Assembly (NCBI RefSeq): GCF_000621665.1 | Contig: NZ_JHXQ01000008.1 | Span: 1 to 64,000, forward strand | DNA from: Allorhizobium undicola ORS 992 = ATCC 700741 | GTDB taxonomy: Bacteria > Pseudomonadota > Alphaproteobacteria > Rhizobiales > Rhizobiaceae | Direction of reading: 5' to 3' | DNA length: 64,000 bases | In this document: positions 45,997 through 55,324 of the stretch, piece after piece | Position numbering within the stretch: the first letter of the stretch is position 1 | Layout of the letters: the number at the start of each line of letters is the position of its first letter | Translations under genes and position numbers: made by a program | The notes under the pieces: generated by a model | Databases searched by the model: none | What the model was told of the DNA's origin: nothing | Seen by the model: the letters and a program-made list of their open reading frames with translations, nothing else

Positions 45997-46803
45997 ATGA
46001 CAGAAGAGACACAGGTGTCTGACAGGATGCTGCGCCCTTTGCGCGTTACGGTGGGCCATTCGGGGTTCGAGCGCGACATTGCAGCGCTTTACAGAGCGCC
46101 TCGTAATGAGGCTTTGCCGGCATTCGTCTGGCTTGGTGGCTACCGTTCCGACATGAGTGGAACCAAGGCGCTGGAAATGGACCGCGTTGCGGACGAGACG
46201 GGCGCCGCCGCCATCCGGTTCGATTATTCCGGCCACGGCCAGTCTGGCGGTGCCTTCACGGATGGCACCATTTCCCGCTGGCTGGAAGAGGCGCTGGCGG
46301 TGATCGATCATTTCGGCCCCCGGCGGGTTGTGCTCGTGGGGTCTTCCATGGGGGGATGGATCGCCTTGCGTGCGCTTCAGGAGCTTTCCAGACGGCAGAA
46401 TCCGGTGGATGTCGCGGGGCTCGTTCTGATTGCTCCCGCGCCGGATTTCACCAGCGCGCTGATAGAGCCGCATCTGGGCGAGAAGGAGAGGCGTGATCTC
46501 GAAGAGAAGGGCTTTTTCGAGGAGATGTCCGACTATAGTCCGCAGCCCAATATCTTCACGCGCGCACTCATCGAGGATGGCCGCCTCAATCGCGTGCTGA
46601 ACGGCATGATCGAGACCGGGTGCCCCGTGCATATCCTGCAAGGCATGGCGGACCCGGATGTGCCCTACCAGCACGCGCTGACGCTGATGGAGCACTTGCC
46701 TGCCGACGATGTGGTGTTGACGCTGATCCGCGACGGCGATCACCGCCTGTCCCGCGCGGAAGACCTGGCCCGCCTTGAGGCGGCGCTGCGCGGTATGCTT
46801 TGA
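45997..46803 (+). CDS. Alpha/beta hydrolase
   Basis: 268 residues starting MTEETQVSDRMLRPLR after TGGAGGCG; a 45817 start is less likely. Serine-hydrolase fold: oxyanion region WLGGYRSDMSGTKA, RFDYSGHGQSGG, nucleophile elbow VGSSMGGW, acid in GMADPDVPYQHAL and His in DGDHRLSR. Substrate unknown; similar hydrolases lie next to infC in other rhizobia (from memory). Divergent from infC. Confidence 0.88.
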   Translation: MTEETQVSDRMLRPLRVTVGHSGFERDIAALYRAPRNEALPAFVWLGGYRSDMSGTKALEMDRVADETGAAAIRFDYSGHGQSGGAFTDGTISRWLEEALAVIDHFGPRRVVLVGSSMGGWIALRALQELSRRQNPVDVAGLVLIAPAPDFTSALIEPHLGEKERRDLEEKGFFEEMSDYSPQPNIFTRALIEDGRLNRVLNGMIETGCPVHILQGMADPDVPYQHALTLMEHLPADDVVLTLIRDGDHRLSRAEDLARLEAALRGML

Positions 46804-46806
46804 ATA

Positions 46807-47005
46807 CAGCATCGGACCGAAAAGTGGCCTCCGGTTTTCGGTTAATCCGATGCGTGGAAAAAGCATCGGACCGAAAAGTGGCCTCCGGTTTTCGGTTAAT
46901 CCGATGCGTGGAAAAAGCATCGGACCGAAAAGTGGCCTCCGGTTTTCGGTTAATCCGATGCGTGGAAAAAGCATCGGACCGAAAAGTGGTCCCCGGCTTT
47001 CCGGT
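46807..47005. repeat. Tandem repeat, nearly four 54-bp units
   Basis: Units begin at 46809, 46863, 46917 and 46971 with GCATCGGACCGAAAAGTGGC, then CTCCGGTTTTCGGTTAATCC and GATGCGTGGAAAAA. The last copy diverges after GAAAAGTGGT. Each unit contains the core AAAAGTG-xC-xCCGGTTTTCGG of the dispersed family. Because 54 is divisible by three, the units give spurious open frames. Confidence 0.95.
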
Positions 47006-47024
47006 TTTTATGGTGTTGGGGCCG

Positions 47025-48332
47025 TCAACCCGTGCTGCTGCCCCTGATGGCGACAGGAGATGCGGTGTCGGCGTGGTCTGAGGCATCATCGTTTCGCGGG
47101 CTGCGCCGCCTTTTTGAGACGCTGCGGCGCAAGGCCATGCGTCCTACGACGAAATACAGGAGGAAAGAGCCGACCTGATAGGGATTGAGCGTATCGATTT
47201 CCACGAAGGAGCGGATCAGCAGCATCAGCGTCAGCCCGAAAAGTGTCGCAGCTTCCGGATCGCGGGCATTGGTCAGCATCTGCCGTAGCGTGCTGATCAG
47301 GGCGTTCAGCATCAGGAGGCAGAGCAGCAGAAGGCCTGTCAAACCCAACTCGACGGTTGTCTCAATATAGGTATTGTGGAAATGGAAGCCGGTGCGGGTG
47401 GCGATGTAGAATTCGAACCAAAGCCGTTCCGCCTCGGCAAATCCCTGCACCCAATAGGCCTGATAGCCGGTCCCGAGAAGGGGATTGAGCTTGATGGCTT
47501 CGATTCCCTGACCCCAGAGATAGGTTCGGCCTGTCAGCGTGGTGTCCTTGCCGAAAGCGCCGAGAATGAGCGCGAAGCCGCCCCCATAGATGAAGGCGAG
47601 AACGGCTACCGTGCCGAAAATGGCGCCTGCGGTGAACAGCACGGTTCTATGGCGCGGCGTGAGCCAGGAAACCGCCTTCATGATGAGGGACGCCATGATG
47701 ATCACGATCACGGTCAGCACCGACGTCGCGGATTGCGAGGCAATCAGACAATATCCCGCAATGGCGGAAATCACGGCATAACAAGACAGGAGCAGCGGAT
47801 TGCGCTCTGCCTGGATCACGACGGCAGCGAAAGCGAAATAAAAGCTGAGCGAGGCATAGAAACCCAGCTGGTTTTTCGATTCGAAGGCGCCCACGAAGCT
47901 GAAGGAACCGTCCAGCGCATCGGACTGGTAGCGCCCGAAGGCAAGCGAATAAAGCAGCACCAGCCCGGTACCGAAAATCGTGCCGCGTGTGAAGCTGCGC
48001 AACCCTACCACCCGCACCGCAACGAGCGCACAGAAAATGTGGCTGAGATATTGCAAGGAGGCGCGCAGCGACGTGCCGGGCGCTGCCGACCAGAAGGTCG
48101 ATAGAAAAGCGAGCACGGCAAAGGCGTAGATCCAGAGAAATCGCCGGTAATCTCCCAGCGCCTTGCGATAATTCACCAGAACCGGCAGGAACCAAAGCCC
48201 GTAATAGGCAAGAATACTGACCTGGCCGAAAATAGAGGAATAGGCGAAGACGAACAGGGAGAGCCCTGTCGCCACCATGGCATAGGGTTCGTTTCGGTTG
48301 CTATCGAGAATGATCGCCTTGGGAATGCGCAT
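47025..48332 (-). CDS. exoQ: Exopolysaccharide polymerase / O-antigen-ligase-family protein ExoQ
   Basis: 435 residues, about 11 membrane segments (for example LSILAYYGLWFLPVLVNYRK-like N-terminal spans) and a large periplasmic loop with LTGRTYLWGQGIEAIKLNPL, then LGTGYQAYW and HFHNTYIETTVELGLTG, the Wzy_C/ExoQ signature. Polymerises the repeat unit. ATG (or GTG two bases up) lies after GAGG; the stop of exoF is eight bases upstream. Confidence 0.88.
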   Translation of the reverse strand: MRIPKAIILDSNRNEPYAMVATGLSLFVFAYSSIFGQVSILAYYGLWFLPVLVNYRKALGDYRRFLWIYAFAVLAFLSTFWSAAPGTSLRASLQYLSHIFCALVAVRVVGLRSFTRGTIFGTGLVLLYSLAFGRYQSDALDGSFSFVGAFESKNQLGFYASLSFYFAFAAVVIQAERNPLLLSCYAVISAIAGYCLIASQSATSVLTVIVIIMASLIMKAVSWLTPRHRTVLFTAGAIFGTVAVLAFIYGGGFALILGAFGKDTTLTGRTYLWGQGIEAIKLNPLLGTGYQAYWVQGFAEAERLWFEFYIATRTGFHFHNTYIETTVELGLTGLLLLCLLMLNALISTLRQMLTNARDPEAATLFGLTLMLLIRSFVEIDTLNPYQVGSFLLYFVVGRMALRRSVSKRRRSPRNDDASDHADTASPVAIRGSSTG

Positions 48333-48339
48333 CACAGCC

Positions 48340-49620
48340 TCAGCGCATGGCGGGCTGGTCGAGCTTCACCGTGACCTTGATGACATCTCCCGGCAGGACG
48401 CGGGCGTTTTCCTCGGCGGGCATTTCCACCGGCTTGCCGTCCTTTTCGCGCACGATGGAATAGACCACGTTGGACTGATCGCCATTTCCCTTGGCCGCCG
48501 CGCTTTCGGTGGATTGCAGCAATGCTTCCGCCATCAGGCTGCGGCTGGTGGAAAGTTTCAGGGCAATTTCGTCCAGTTCGGCTTCGGTGGATTGCAGATC
48601 CTGGGCAAGCTGCGCATCCCAGTCGCTGCGGGTTGTCGTTTCGTCCTGGGTTGCCTGGTTCAGATCCTGCTTGGCCTTCAGGCTGGACGTATCGATGTCG
48701 AGAAGCCGGGTTTCAAGATCGGAAACCTGCTGCTCGACGGCCAGCCGCCGTGAGCTGAGGGCAAGGCCCTGTTCGCTCAGATTGTTGACCTTTTCCCGAT
48801 CTTCCTGCACGAGGCCAAGCTGGCGATTTTGCGTTTCCGCCTTTTTGGCGAGCGCATCGATCTCGTTTTTCAGCAGGGTCTTCAGGTCGGATAGCGATGA
48901 CAATTGCACCCGCAGCTTCGTGCCGCGTGAGTTCATCAGCGCCTGTTCGGACTCGACGATCGATTTCAGGTCGGGAATGTTTTTCAACTCGTCAGGCACT
49001 TCGAGGCTGGCCTTGCCCTGCATTTCGGAGAGAATGCGGGCGCGCTTCACGAGGAGGCGGTTTCGATCCGCCACGAGGACGGCGCCGTCACCCTGGGCCT
49101 GAAGAAAATCCCGCGCGAAACGCTGGCCCGCATCGATGCGCCGCAATCCGCCGGCAACACTAACGGCCTTCAGCACGGTCATGCCGGGCGCGAAGGGAAA
49201 CTGTCCAGGATTCTGGACCGAGCCGGTCATGAAGACGGGACGGTATTCGGAAATTTCGACCGAGGCTGACGGGCGGTCTCTCAGGCCGAACAATTGCTGA
49301 AGCCGCTTGCCGATGTCTTCGGAAACCTCGGCAGTGGTGCGGCCGGAGGCGGGAAGTTCGCCGAGGAATGGCAGGGACACGGTTCCTGATGTGCCGATGG
49401 CGTAATCACCGCTGATGGCAACCCAGTCACGCACGGTGCCTTCGGCGGTTTGCCATTCAGCCACGCGCACCTTCAGCTTGTCCATGACGCCGAGATGGTA
49501 TTCGTCGGCCTGGGCGCCAGCTGGCCATTGCAGCCCCATGACGACCAGAAGCGCTGCCGGCAAGAGGCGGCTGCGGGCGGTGGACATGGAGGGTTTAAAG
49601 GCGTTACGGTCAGCCTTCAT
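48340..49620 (-). CDS. exoF: Polysaccharide export protein ExoF (outer-membrane/periplasmic)
   Basis: 426 residues. Signal peptide (RLLPAALLVVMGLQWPAGAQ) then poly-export domain: YHLGVMDKLKVRVAEWQTAE, DYAIGTSGTVSLPFLGELPA, followed by a second SLBB-like domain (RPVFMTGSVQNPGQFPFAPG) and a long coiled-coil region rich in Leu/Glu/Gln (residues about 240-370). Starts MKADRNAF after GGAG. Follows exoY on the same strand, and precedes exoQ. Confidence 0.9.
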   Translation of the reverse strand: MKADRNAFKPSMSTARSRLLPAALLVVMGLQWPAGAQADEYHLGVMDKLKVRVAEWQTAEGTVRDWVAISGDYAIGTSGTVSLPFLGELPASGRTTAEVSEDIGKRLQQLFGLRDRPSASVEISEYRPVFMTGSVQNPGQFPFAPGMTVLKAVSVAGGLRRIDAGQRFARDFLQAQGDGAVLVADRNRLLVKRARILSEMQGKASLEVPDELKNIPDLKSIVESEQALMNSRGTKLRVQLSSLSDLKTLLKNEIDALAKKAETQNRQLGLVQEDREKVNNLSEQGLALSSRRLAVEQQVSDLETRLLDIDTSSLKAKQDLNQATQDETTTRSDWDAQLAQDLQSTEAELDEIALKLSTSRSLMAEALLQSTESAAAKGNGDQSNVVYSIVREKDGKPVEMPAEENARVLPGDVIKVTVKLDQPAMR

Positions 49621-49773
49621 GGCTACTCCTGTCATGATACTCGAAAAGGCCGCAACGGGCCTTCAGGCACAATATCTTCGCAAGACGGACAAATGCGTTC
49701 TGCGGGGCGTCCCGCGGCGCTTCCGGTGGGAAAAGCGCCGCCTGCCAGAAGGGATCCGTCAATCGACCATTGC

Positions 49774-50451
49774 TCAATAGCTGCCGCGAGACAAGCACAC
49801 AGCCGGAACGGTCTTGATGATGATCAGCATATCCTGAAACAGCGACCATGTCTTCACATACTGCGTGTCCATGGCGATGCGGGTATCGTAGGATACGTCG
49901 TTGCGGCCACTGACCTGCCAGAGGCCGGTGAGGCCGGGGCGGGTCTGGAGATAGTAATGTGCGGCGGCGTCATACATTTCCAGCTCGTCTTCCACGACGG
50001 GGCGCGGGCCGACAATGCTCATCTCGCCGCGCAGAATGTTGAAGAGCTGGGGAAGTTCGTCAAGGCTGAGCTTGCGCAGAACCGAGCCGACAACGGTGAC
50101 GCGCGGATCGTTCTGGAGCTTGCGCGTGGCGCGCCATTCCTCATAGGCTTCCGGATTGTTGCGGAGATGTTCCTGCAAGACCTTGTCGCCATTGGGCACC
50201 ATGGTGCGGAACTTCAGGCAGCGAAACTGCTGGCCGTTATGGCCCACCCGGCGATGGCCGTAGAAAACGGAACCGCCATCGGTAAACTTCACCAGCGCTG
50301 CGATCAGCAGGAAGAGGGGGCTGAACAGGAGCAGCGCAACGGAGGCAATGAAAATGTCGAGGCTTCTCTTCGAGATGCCGCCGACCGGCTGTGCGTCAGC
50401 CGAAATCGATGTGAACAACGGCGTGCTCGCCGATCTGGTCGCGGACTTCAT
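49774..50451 (-). CDS. exoY: Undecaprenyl-phosphate galactosyltransferase ExoY
   Basis: 225 residues; bacterial sugar-transferase. [20 protein letters not shown] is the membrane anchor; [47 protein letters not shown] and [16 protein letters not shown] are the catalytic family motifs, ending [20 protein letters not shown]. Starts repeat-unit synthesis by placing sugar-1-phosphate on the lipid carrier. Confidence 0.94.
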   Translation of the reverse strand: MKSATRSASTPLFTSISADAQPVGGISKRSLDIFIASVALLLFSPLFLLIAALVKFTDGGSVFYGHRRVGHNGQQFRCLKFRTMVPNGDKVLQEHLRNNPEAYEEWRATRKLQNDPRVTVVGSVLRKLSLDELPQLFNILRGEMSIVGPRPVVEDELEMYDAAAHYYLQTRPGLTGLWQVSGRNDVSYDTRIAMDTQYVKTWSLFQDMLIIIKTVPAVCLSRGSY

Positions 50452-51233
50452 AGAGGTGACTCCATTTACGTGGGCGATTGCTCGGGTCCGGAGCGGACAC
50501 CTGCTTTGTTGCGCATAGTGTGTGGTGAGATTGCGTCCTTAGCAAGTCACCCTGCGCAAAACCTTCCGTCGATTGGAATGATAGCGTTTTTGAGATATGT
50601 TTTATCGTTAATATATCCTAAGTATATATTCCGGTTAACGCGAAAGCGATTCCCTCCATATTTGGGTATATTTGTGTAGAGGTTGCGAACCTTCCCAAGT
50701 CAGGAATCTTTTCTATTCGAGATTTAGAGCTGCACAACATAGCTAACACAGAAATGCCCCAATTTGGCAAAATATCCGTAAAACTCTGGAAGCCTTAGAC
50801 AGGGGATATTGCATCGCAACATTATACTGCACTGCATATGTGTTTATTAATATGTGCTGATATTGTAACAATTCGTGATCGGATTAACTAAAATCCTCAG
50901 CGTTCCGGTAAGGCAAAAGTGAGACTTCGAGCCATTTTCGGCGCCGAATTAAATCGATTTCATTCGAGAAAGCCAGAAGTCCGCCGGGAATCGGCCTGGG
51001 GTCTCAAGCAATGGAATTGCTTAGGAATTTCTTAATTCGCCAGAGAAAATCCCGCCTATTGGCGTAACGGAGCCGAAAGTCTTACCCGTTATAAGACAGG
51101 TCACGGCAGCGGCGCGCAGATCGTCCCGCGGTAAAGATTGAAAGCTCGGGCATTGCACCATATATTGGTTGCAGCCTCTGGGGAGAAGGCGACGGACATG
51201 CTCGATACAATCGTCATCCGGGAGGAGGCTGAT
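50452..51233. promoter_or_regulatory. A/T-rich exoY-exoX divergent control region
   Basis: About 780 bp with markedly lower GC than its surroundings, for example TTAATATATCCTAAGTATAT near 50608 and CATATGTGTTTATTAATATG near 50835. It has an inverted repeat AAGCAAT-GGA-ATTGCTT (51006-51022). No gene is seen. Such A/T-rich exo promoters fit MucR/Ros-type silencer control (inference). Confidence 0.55.
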
Positions 51234-51521
51234 ATGATGAAGGCGCCTAAAGTCTTTTTCAGTATGTGTGGGGTGTTGATACTATTCGCAACCTGTATCT
51301 ACTGTCTGACCGGGTCTGTAGGATCGACGGTGGTCCAGACGATTTTGTGTGCGGTCATTCTTCAGCTTGGTTATTTTTGCGCAGTTGTCCTGCTGGTCGC
51401 GAAAGAAGCGAGGGAACGTGCCGCTCAGTCCGCCGGTCAGCGGCGGGAAGATGCCCGCAGCGAAAGCCTCGGCGTCACCGCTTTGCCGAAGCATTCGCAG
51501 GGTGCGCTTCGCAATCATTGA
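51234..51521 (+). CDS. exoX: ExoX/SyrA-like exopolysaccharide production repressor
   Basis: 95 residues starting MMKAPKVFFSMCG after GGGAGGAGG (longer reading frame discounted). Two hydrophobic helices: FFSMCGVLILFATCIYCLTG and VVQTILCAVILQLGYFCAVV, then a basic/polar tail VAKEARERAAQSAGQR. Matches small inner-membrane exo repressors (ExoX/SyrA family), which reduce exopolysaccharide production with ExoY. Sits divergent to exoYFQ as in S. meliloti. Confidence 0.75.
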   Translation: MMKAPKVFFSMCGVLILFATCIYCLTGSVGSTVVQTILCAVILQLGYFCAVVLLVAKEARERAAQSAGQRREDARSESLGVTALPKHSQGALRNH

Positions 51522-51722
51522 TCTTCTGCCCTTTCCTAATGAAAGGTTTTCAGACACACTCCGGGCCTGAGCGGCGAGTGGGATGCGTTCCTGCTCGCTT
51601 ATGTGTGCGTGGTGATCCGTAACTTTTGGCGTTGCTTTTGGTTCGCCCTCTGAAGGTTGCGCCCTCTCCACGCATGAAAGCTGGCGGTCACTCTGGCCGC
51701 TCGTTGCAGCACGGAGACCGTG

Positions 51723-52781
51723 ATGTCCGATTTTTCCAACGCCAATCAATCGACGGCCATTAACGCCTCGGCCATTAACTCCAAGGTATGTGTCATCATT
51801 GCCGCCAAGAATGCTTCGGCCACCATCGGGCGCGCCGTTCGCTCGGCGCTGGCCGAGCCCGAAACGGCCGAAGTGGTCGTGGTGGATGACGGTTCGACGG
51901 ACGGAACAGGAGCGGAAGCGCTGGCGGCCGACGATGGCAGCGGACGATTGCAGATCTTGCGCTTCGATGTGAATCAAGGGCCCGCAGCCGCCCGCAATCA
52001 CGCCATTGAGGCATCGACGGCGCCACTTCTTGCCATTCTCGATGCCGATGATTTTTTCCTGCCGGGGCGCTTTTCACAGATGTTGGCCGAAGATGGATGG
52101 GACTTCATCGCCGACAATATCGTTTTCGTGAAAGAGCAGAATATCGGCGAAGTGCATTCGGGCGTGGGCCGCTTCCGCCGCGATGCACGAATGCTGGAAC
52201 TTGCGGCCTTTATCGAAGGCAATATTTCCCGGCGGGGTGCTGAGCGCGGTGAAATCGGCTTTCTGAAGCCTGTCATGCGGCGCGATTTCCTGCTCCGTCA
52301 CGGGTTGCGATACCATGAAGCCCTGCGCCTTGGTGAGGATTACGACCTCTATGTTCGTGCGCTGGTGGCAGGTGCTCGCTACAAGATCATTCACAGCTGC
52401 GGTTACGGTGCCGTCGTGCGGCATGATTCGCTCAGCGGTCAGCACAGGACGGAAGACCTTCGGCGGCTTTACGAGGCCGATCAGGCGATCCTGCGATCCG
52501 GTGGATTGGACGAGCGGCAGACGGCGCTGCTGCAACAGCATGAGCAGCATATCCGCGGGCGCTATGAATTGCGCCATTTTCTCGATCTCAAGAACAATAG
52601 CGGGCCTTTCTCCGCCCTTTTCTATGCACTTGGCAAGCCGCAAGCCCTTCCGGCCATTGTCGGCGGCATTCTGCGCGACAAACAGGAGGCGCTAATGGGG
52701 CAAAAGCGCCAGGCGGCTACGGCGCCTGCCAATGCTTTGCGCTTTCTTTTGCCAGCCAGGGCCGAGGGCGACCAGGCCTGA
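51723..52781 (+). CDS. exoU: Glycosyltransferase family 2, ExoU-like
   Basis: 352 residues; a GTG at 51720 precedes the ATG. GT2 fold: VCVIIAAKNASATIGRAVRS, VVVVDDGSTDGTG, ILDADDFFLPGRF, then EGNISRRGAERGEIGFLKPV and RLGEDYDLYVRALVAGARYK. It most closely recalls the S. meliloti ExoU glucosyltransferase by remembered sequence, and shares a paralogous pattern with the ExoO gene at 57262. Adds a side-chain glucose. Confidence 0.75.
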   Translation: MSDFSNANQSTAINASAINSKVCVIIAAKNASATIGRAVRSALAEPETAEVVVVDDGSTDGTGAEALAADDGSGRLQILRFDVNQGPAAARNHAIEASTAPLLAILDADDFFLPGRFSQMLAEDGWDFIADNIVFVKEQNIGEVHSGVGRFRRDARMLELAAFIEGNISRRGAERGEIGFLKPVMRRDFLLRHGLRYHEALRLGEDYDLYVRALVAGARYKIIHSCGYGAVVRHDSLSGQHRTEDLRRLYEADQAILRSGGLDERQTALLQQHEQHIRGRYELRHFLDLKNNSGPFSALFYALGKPQALPAIVGGILRDKQEALMGQKRQAATAPANALRFLLPARAEGDQA

Positions 52782-53183
52782 GGCTGGTTGCGACGCCGAT
52801 CATGGCCGGTTGTCAACGGCCGGGCGGCAGCCCAAAAATGGCAGAGTGTGAGATGGGAGCCGCATGGAATGCGGCTTATGGCCCGAGCAAAAGGCAAGGG
52901 TCCACGGAAAATCATCTCATGGTTAAAACAACCCATAGGGATTTTGCAATGAATATAACCGATTGAAAAGGTTCAAATTCCTTGGAATGTTCGGGAGCTG
53001 TGGGGCGTGCGGTCGCGCAGCGTCCGGGCAAATAGGCAAACAAAACGTAAATTTTTTTGCTGCACTGCCATATTTTTCGAGGCACATTCCCATAAGGTGA
53101 AGGTAAGAAACGGAACATATGCGGCGGCTGAGAGCTTTGCCGTGCTCCGTATCCGACGCTGCAAAAGTCCAGGGAGACAGACG
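52782..53183. promoter_or_regulatory. exoU-exoK spacer, probable exoK promoter region
   Basis: 400 bp without a gene; includes A/T-rich AAACGTAAATTTTTTTGCTG near 53044 and GGTTAAAACAACCC near 52920. No clear promoter boxes or RNA seen. Confidence 0.4.
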
Positions 53184-53993
53184 ATGAAATCATTGCAGAT
53201 CGCCATCCCCCTTGTTGCTGCCGGTCTTGTCGTGGCCAGCCTTTCCTTTGTCTCCGCTGCCATCGCGCAGGAGGCAAAGCCGCCACGCGAAGGAGAAACC
53301 GGCGGCTCTTTCGTCGATAATTTCGATGGGCTGGACCTCAAACGCTGGTATATTTCGGATGGCTGGAGCAATGGCGACCATCAGAACTGCATTTGGTCCA
53401 AGCGAAACCTGAAGGCTTCCAATGGCGAATTGGAGATGGTGTTCGATCAACGGCTGATCAAGGACCGCGAATATGCGTGCGCGGAGCTGCAAACCCGCAA
53501 AACCTTCGGATACGGCACCTATGAGGCGCGGGTGCAATCTGCCCAGGGATCCGGCTTGAATTCAGCCTTTTTCACCTTCATCGGTCCGCGGGACAAAAAG
53601 CCCCATGACGAGATCGACTTTGAAGTGCTTGGCAAGAATCTCAACGAAGTCCAGGTCAATCAATATGTTTCCGCCAAGGGCGGCAACGAAAAGATGGCCG
53701 ATGTGCCGGGCGGAGCCCAGACGAAATTCAATGACTATGCCTTTGTATGGCAAAAGGACAGGCTGCGCTTTTACGTAAACGGCGCACTGGTGAATGACGT
53801 GACGGACCCGGCAAAACTGCCGCAAAACCCGCAGAAGATTTTTTTCAGTCTCTGGGGCACGGAAAAGCTGAACGACTGGATGGGCCGCTTTCACTATGAC
53901 GGCCCGCAAACCATGCGGGTGGATCGCGTTGCTTTCACGGCGGAGGGCGACAAGTGCCAGTTTCCGGAATCGGTAGCCTGTAAATTGAACTGA
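53184..53993 (+). CDS. exoK: Secreted endo-glycanase ExoK (GH16)
   Basis: 269 residues with a signal peptide (SLQIAIPLVAAGLVVASLSF). GH16 catalytic motif KPHDEIDFEVLG (E-x-D-x-x-E-like) and WSNGDHQNCIWSKRNLKASN. ExoK-type enzymes cleave nascent succinoglycan to control chain length. AGGGAGA upstream of the ATG; the ORF from 53007 is unsupported. Begins the exoKLAMONP gene series. Confidence 0.9.
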   Translation: MKSLQIAIPLVAAGLVVASLSFVSAAIAQEAKPPREGETGGSFVDNFDGLDLKRWYISDGWSNGDHQNCIWSKRNLKASNGELEMVFDQRLIKDREYACAELQTRKTFGYGTYEARVQSAQGSGLNSAFFTFIGPRDKKPHDEIDFEVLGKNLNEVQVNQYVSAKGGNEKMADVPGGAQTKFNDYAFVWQKDRLRFYVNGALVNDVTDPAKLPQNPQKIFFSLWGTEKLNDWMGRFHYDGPQTMRVDRVAFTAEGDKCQFPESVACKLN

Positions 53994-54011
53994 GCGCTGG
54001 CCTGGCCCCCA

Positions 54012-54068
54012 CCGGAACAAGGGACGTTCCCGCCATAGGGATGAGAGACCCGGAACAAGGGACGTTCC
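54012..54068. repeat. Direct duplication before exoL
   Basis: CCGGAACAAGGGACGTTCC occurs at 54012-54030 and again at 54050-54068, a 38-bp spaced duplication with similar GCC-x-AGGGGAT-type sequence after each copy. Confidence 0.8.
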
Positions 54069-54100
54069 GGCCACGGGGATAAGTAAGAGAGAGGGAATTC

Positions 54101-55324
54101 ATGAGCCTTCGTGTGCTTTATCTGGCGCATGATCTTGCCGATCCGGCCATCCGCCGGCGCGTTCTGATGCTTGTGGCCGGGGGAGCGGAGGTGATGCTCG
54201 CCGGTTTCAGGCGTGACAGTAACGATCTGGCGGCGGTTGAAGGCGTCATGCCGATCGAGCTGGGCACGACTGCCGATGGACGCTTCGCACAACGGATCGC
54301 TGCCGTGGTCAAGGCCGTGGCGGGCGCTGGCAGAACCCTCGGTCTCCTGCCGCGTCCAGATGTGATTCTCGCCCGCAATCTGGAAATGCTTGCCGTGGCG
54401 CGGCGGGCCTCGGCGCTTTTTGGCCCGCCCGTGCCCATTGTCTATGAGTGTCTCGACATCCACCGGCTGCTTCTCAAGCAGAATGCGGCAGGGCGTATGC
54501 TTCGCGGCCTGGAAGGCTGGCTGGCGCGGGATGCGCGTTTGCTGATGACCAGTTCGCCTGCTTTCGTCGAGCATTACTTCAAGCCCCTCTCCTCGGTCGA
54601 TCTTCCTGTCATGCTGATGGAAAACAAGGTTCTCGACCTGTCCGACAGACAGGTTGCGCCGCCGCCGCAACGGCGTCCGGCGCCGGACGAACCCTGGCGG
54701 ATCGGCTGGTTCGGCGCCTTGCGCTGCGCCAAATCGCTGGAGCTTCTGGCGGCCTTTTCCCGCGCCATGCAGGGTCGGGTACAGGTGGATTTGCGTGGCC
54801 GTCCCTCCTATGCGGTGCTGCCGGATTTCGATGCCCGCATTGCTGCCGAACCCTACATGCACTTTCACGGGGCTTACAAAAATCCCGAGGATCTGGAGAG
54901 GATCTACGGGCAGGCGCATTTTGCCTGGGCTATCGATTTTTACGAGGAAGGCCAGAATTCGAGCTGGCTCCTGCCAAACCGCCTGTATGAAAGCTGCCGC
55001 CATGGCGCGGTGCCCATTGCCTTTGCCGGCACGCAGACAGCCCGGACCTTGGGTGGCAAGGGACTGGGCTTTGCGCTGGAACGTGCCGATCCGGATGCGC
55101 TGGTGCAGCTTTTCGATGCCATGACCGGCCCGGCCTATGACGCAGCCCTTGCGGCGCTTGCGGCTGCAAAGCCGGAGGATTTCACGGCTGGCCGGCGCGA
55201 TTGCGAGGCGCTGGTTCAGCGATTGCGTAATCTGGCCCAGGGCCTGCCCACGCCTGCGGCAGGCCTGCAAGGCAGCATGACCCCTTACCGCTCCTCACTT
55301 GAAGTGGATGCCCAAGATGGCTGA
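54101..55324 (+). CDS. exoL: Glycosyltransferase ExoL
   Basis: 407 residues; N-terminal LRVLYLAHDLADPAIRRRVL, GT-B-like fold with VYECLDIHRLLLKQNAAGRM and C-terminal WRIGWFGALRCAKSLELLAA, then YEEGQNSSWLLPNRLYESCR. Adds a glucose to the growing repeat unit (order knowledge from S. meliloti exo). Follows exoK and precedes exoA; its stop overlaps the exoA start region. Confidence 0.85.
   Translation: MSLRVLYLAHDLADPAIRRRVLMLVAGGAEVMLAGFRRDSNDLAAVEGVMPIELGTTADGRFAQRIAAVVKAVAGAGRTLGLLPRPDVILARNLEMLAVARRASALFGPPVPIVYECLDIHRLLLKQNAAGRMLRGLEGWLARDARLLMTSSPAFVEHYFKPLSSVDLPVMLMENKVLDLSDRQVAPPPQRRPAPDEPWRIGWFGALRCAKSLELLAAFSRAMQGRVQVDLRGRPSYAVLPDFDARIAAEPYMHFHGAYKNPEDLERIYGQAHFAWAIDFYEEGQNSSWLLPNRLYESCRHGAVPIAFAGTQTARTLGGKGLGFALERADPDALVQLFDAMTGPAYDAALAALAAAKPEDFTAGRRDCEALVQRLRNLAQGLPTPAAGLQGSMTPYRSSLEVDAQDG

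Noticed and set aside
46775..47081. Repeated peptide (SIGPKSGLRFSVNPMRGK) ORFs
   Set aside because: Produced by the 54-bp tandem repeat staying in frame; not a repeat protein.
50452..51233. Hidden RNA gene or riboswitch in the exo spacer
   Set aside because: Only short inverted repeats seen; no conserved riboswitch motif recognised.
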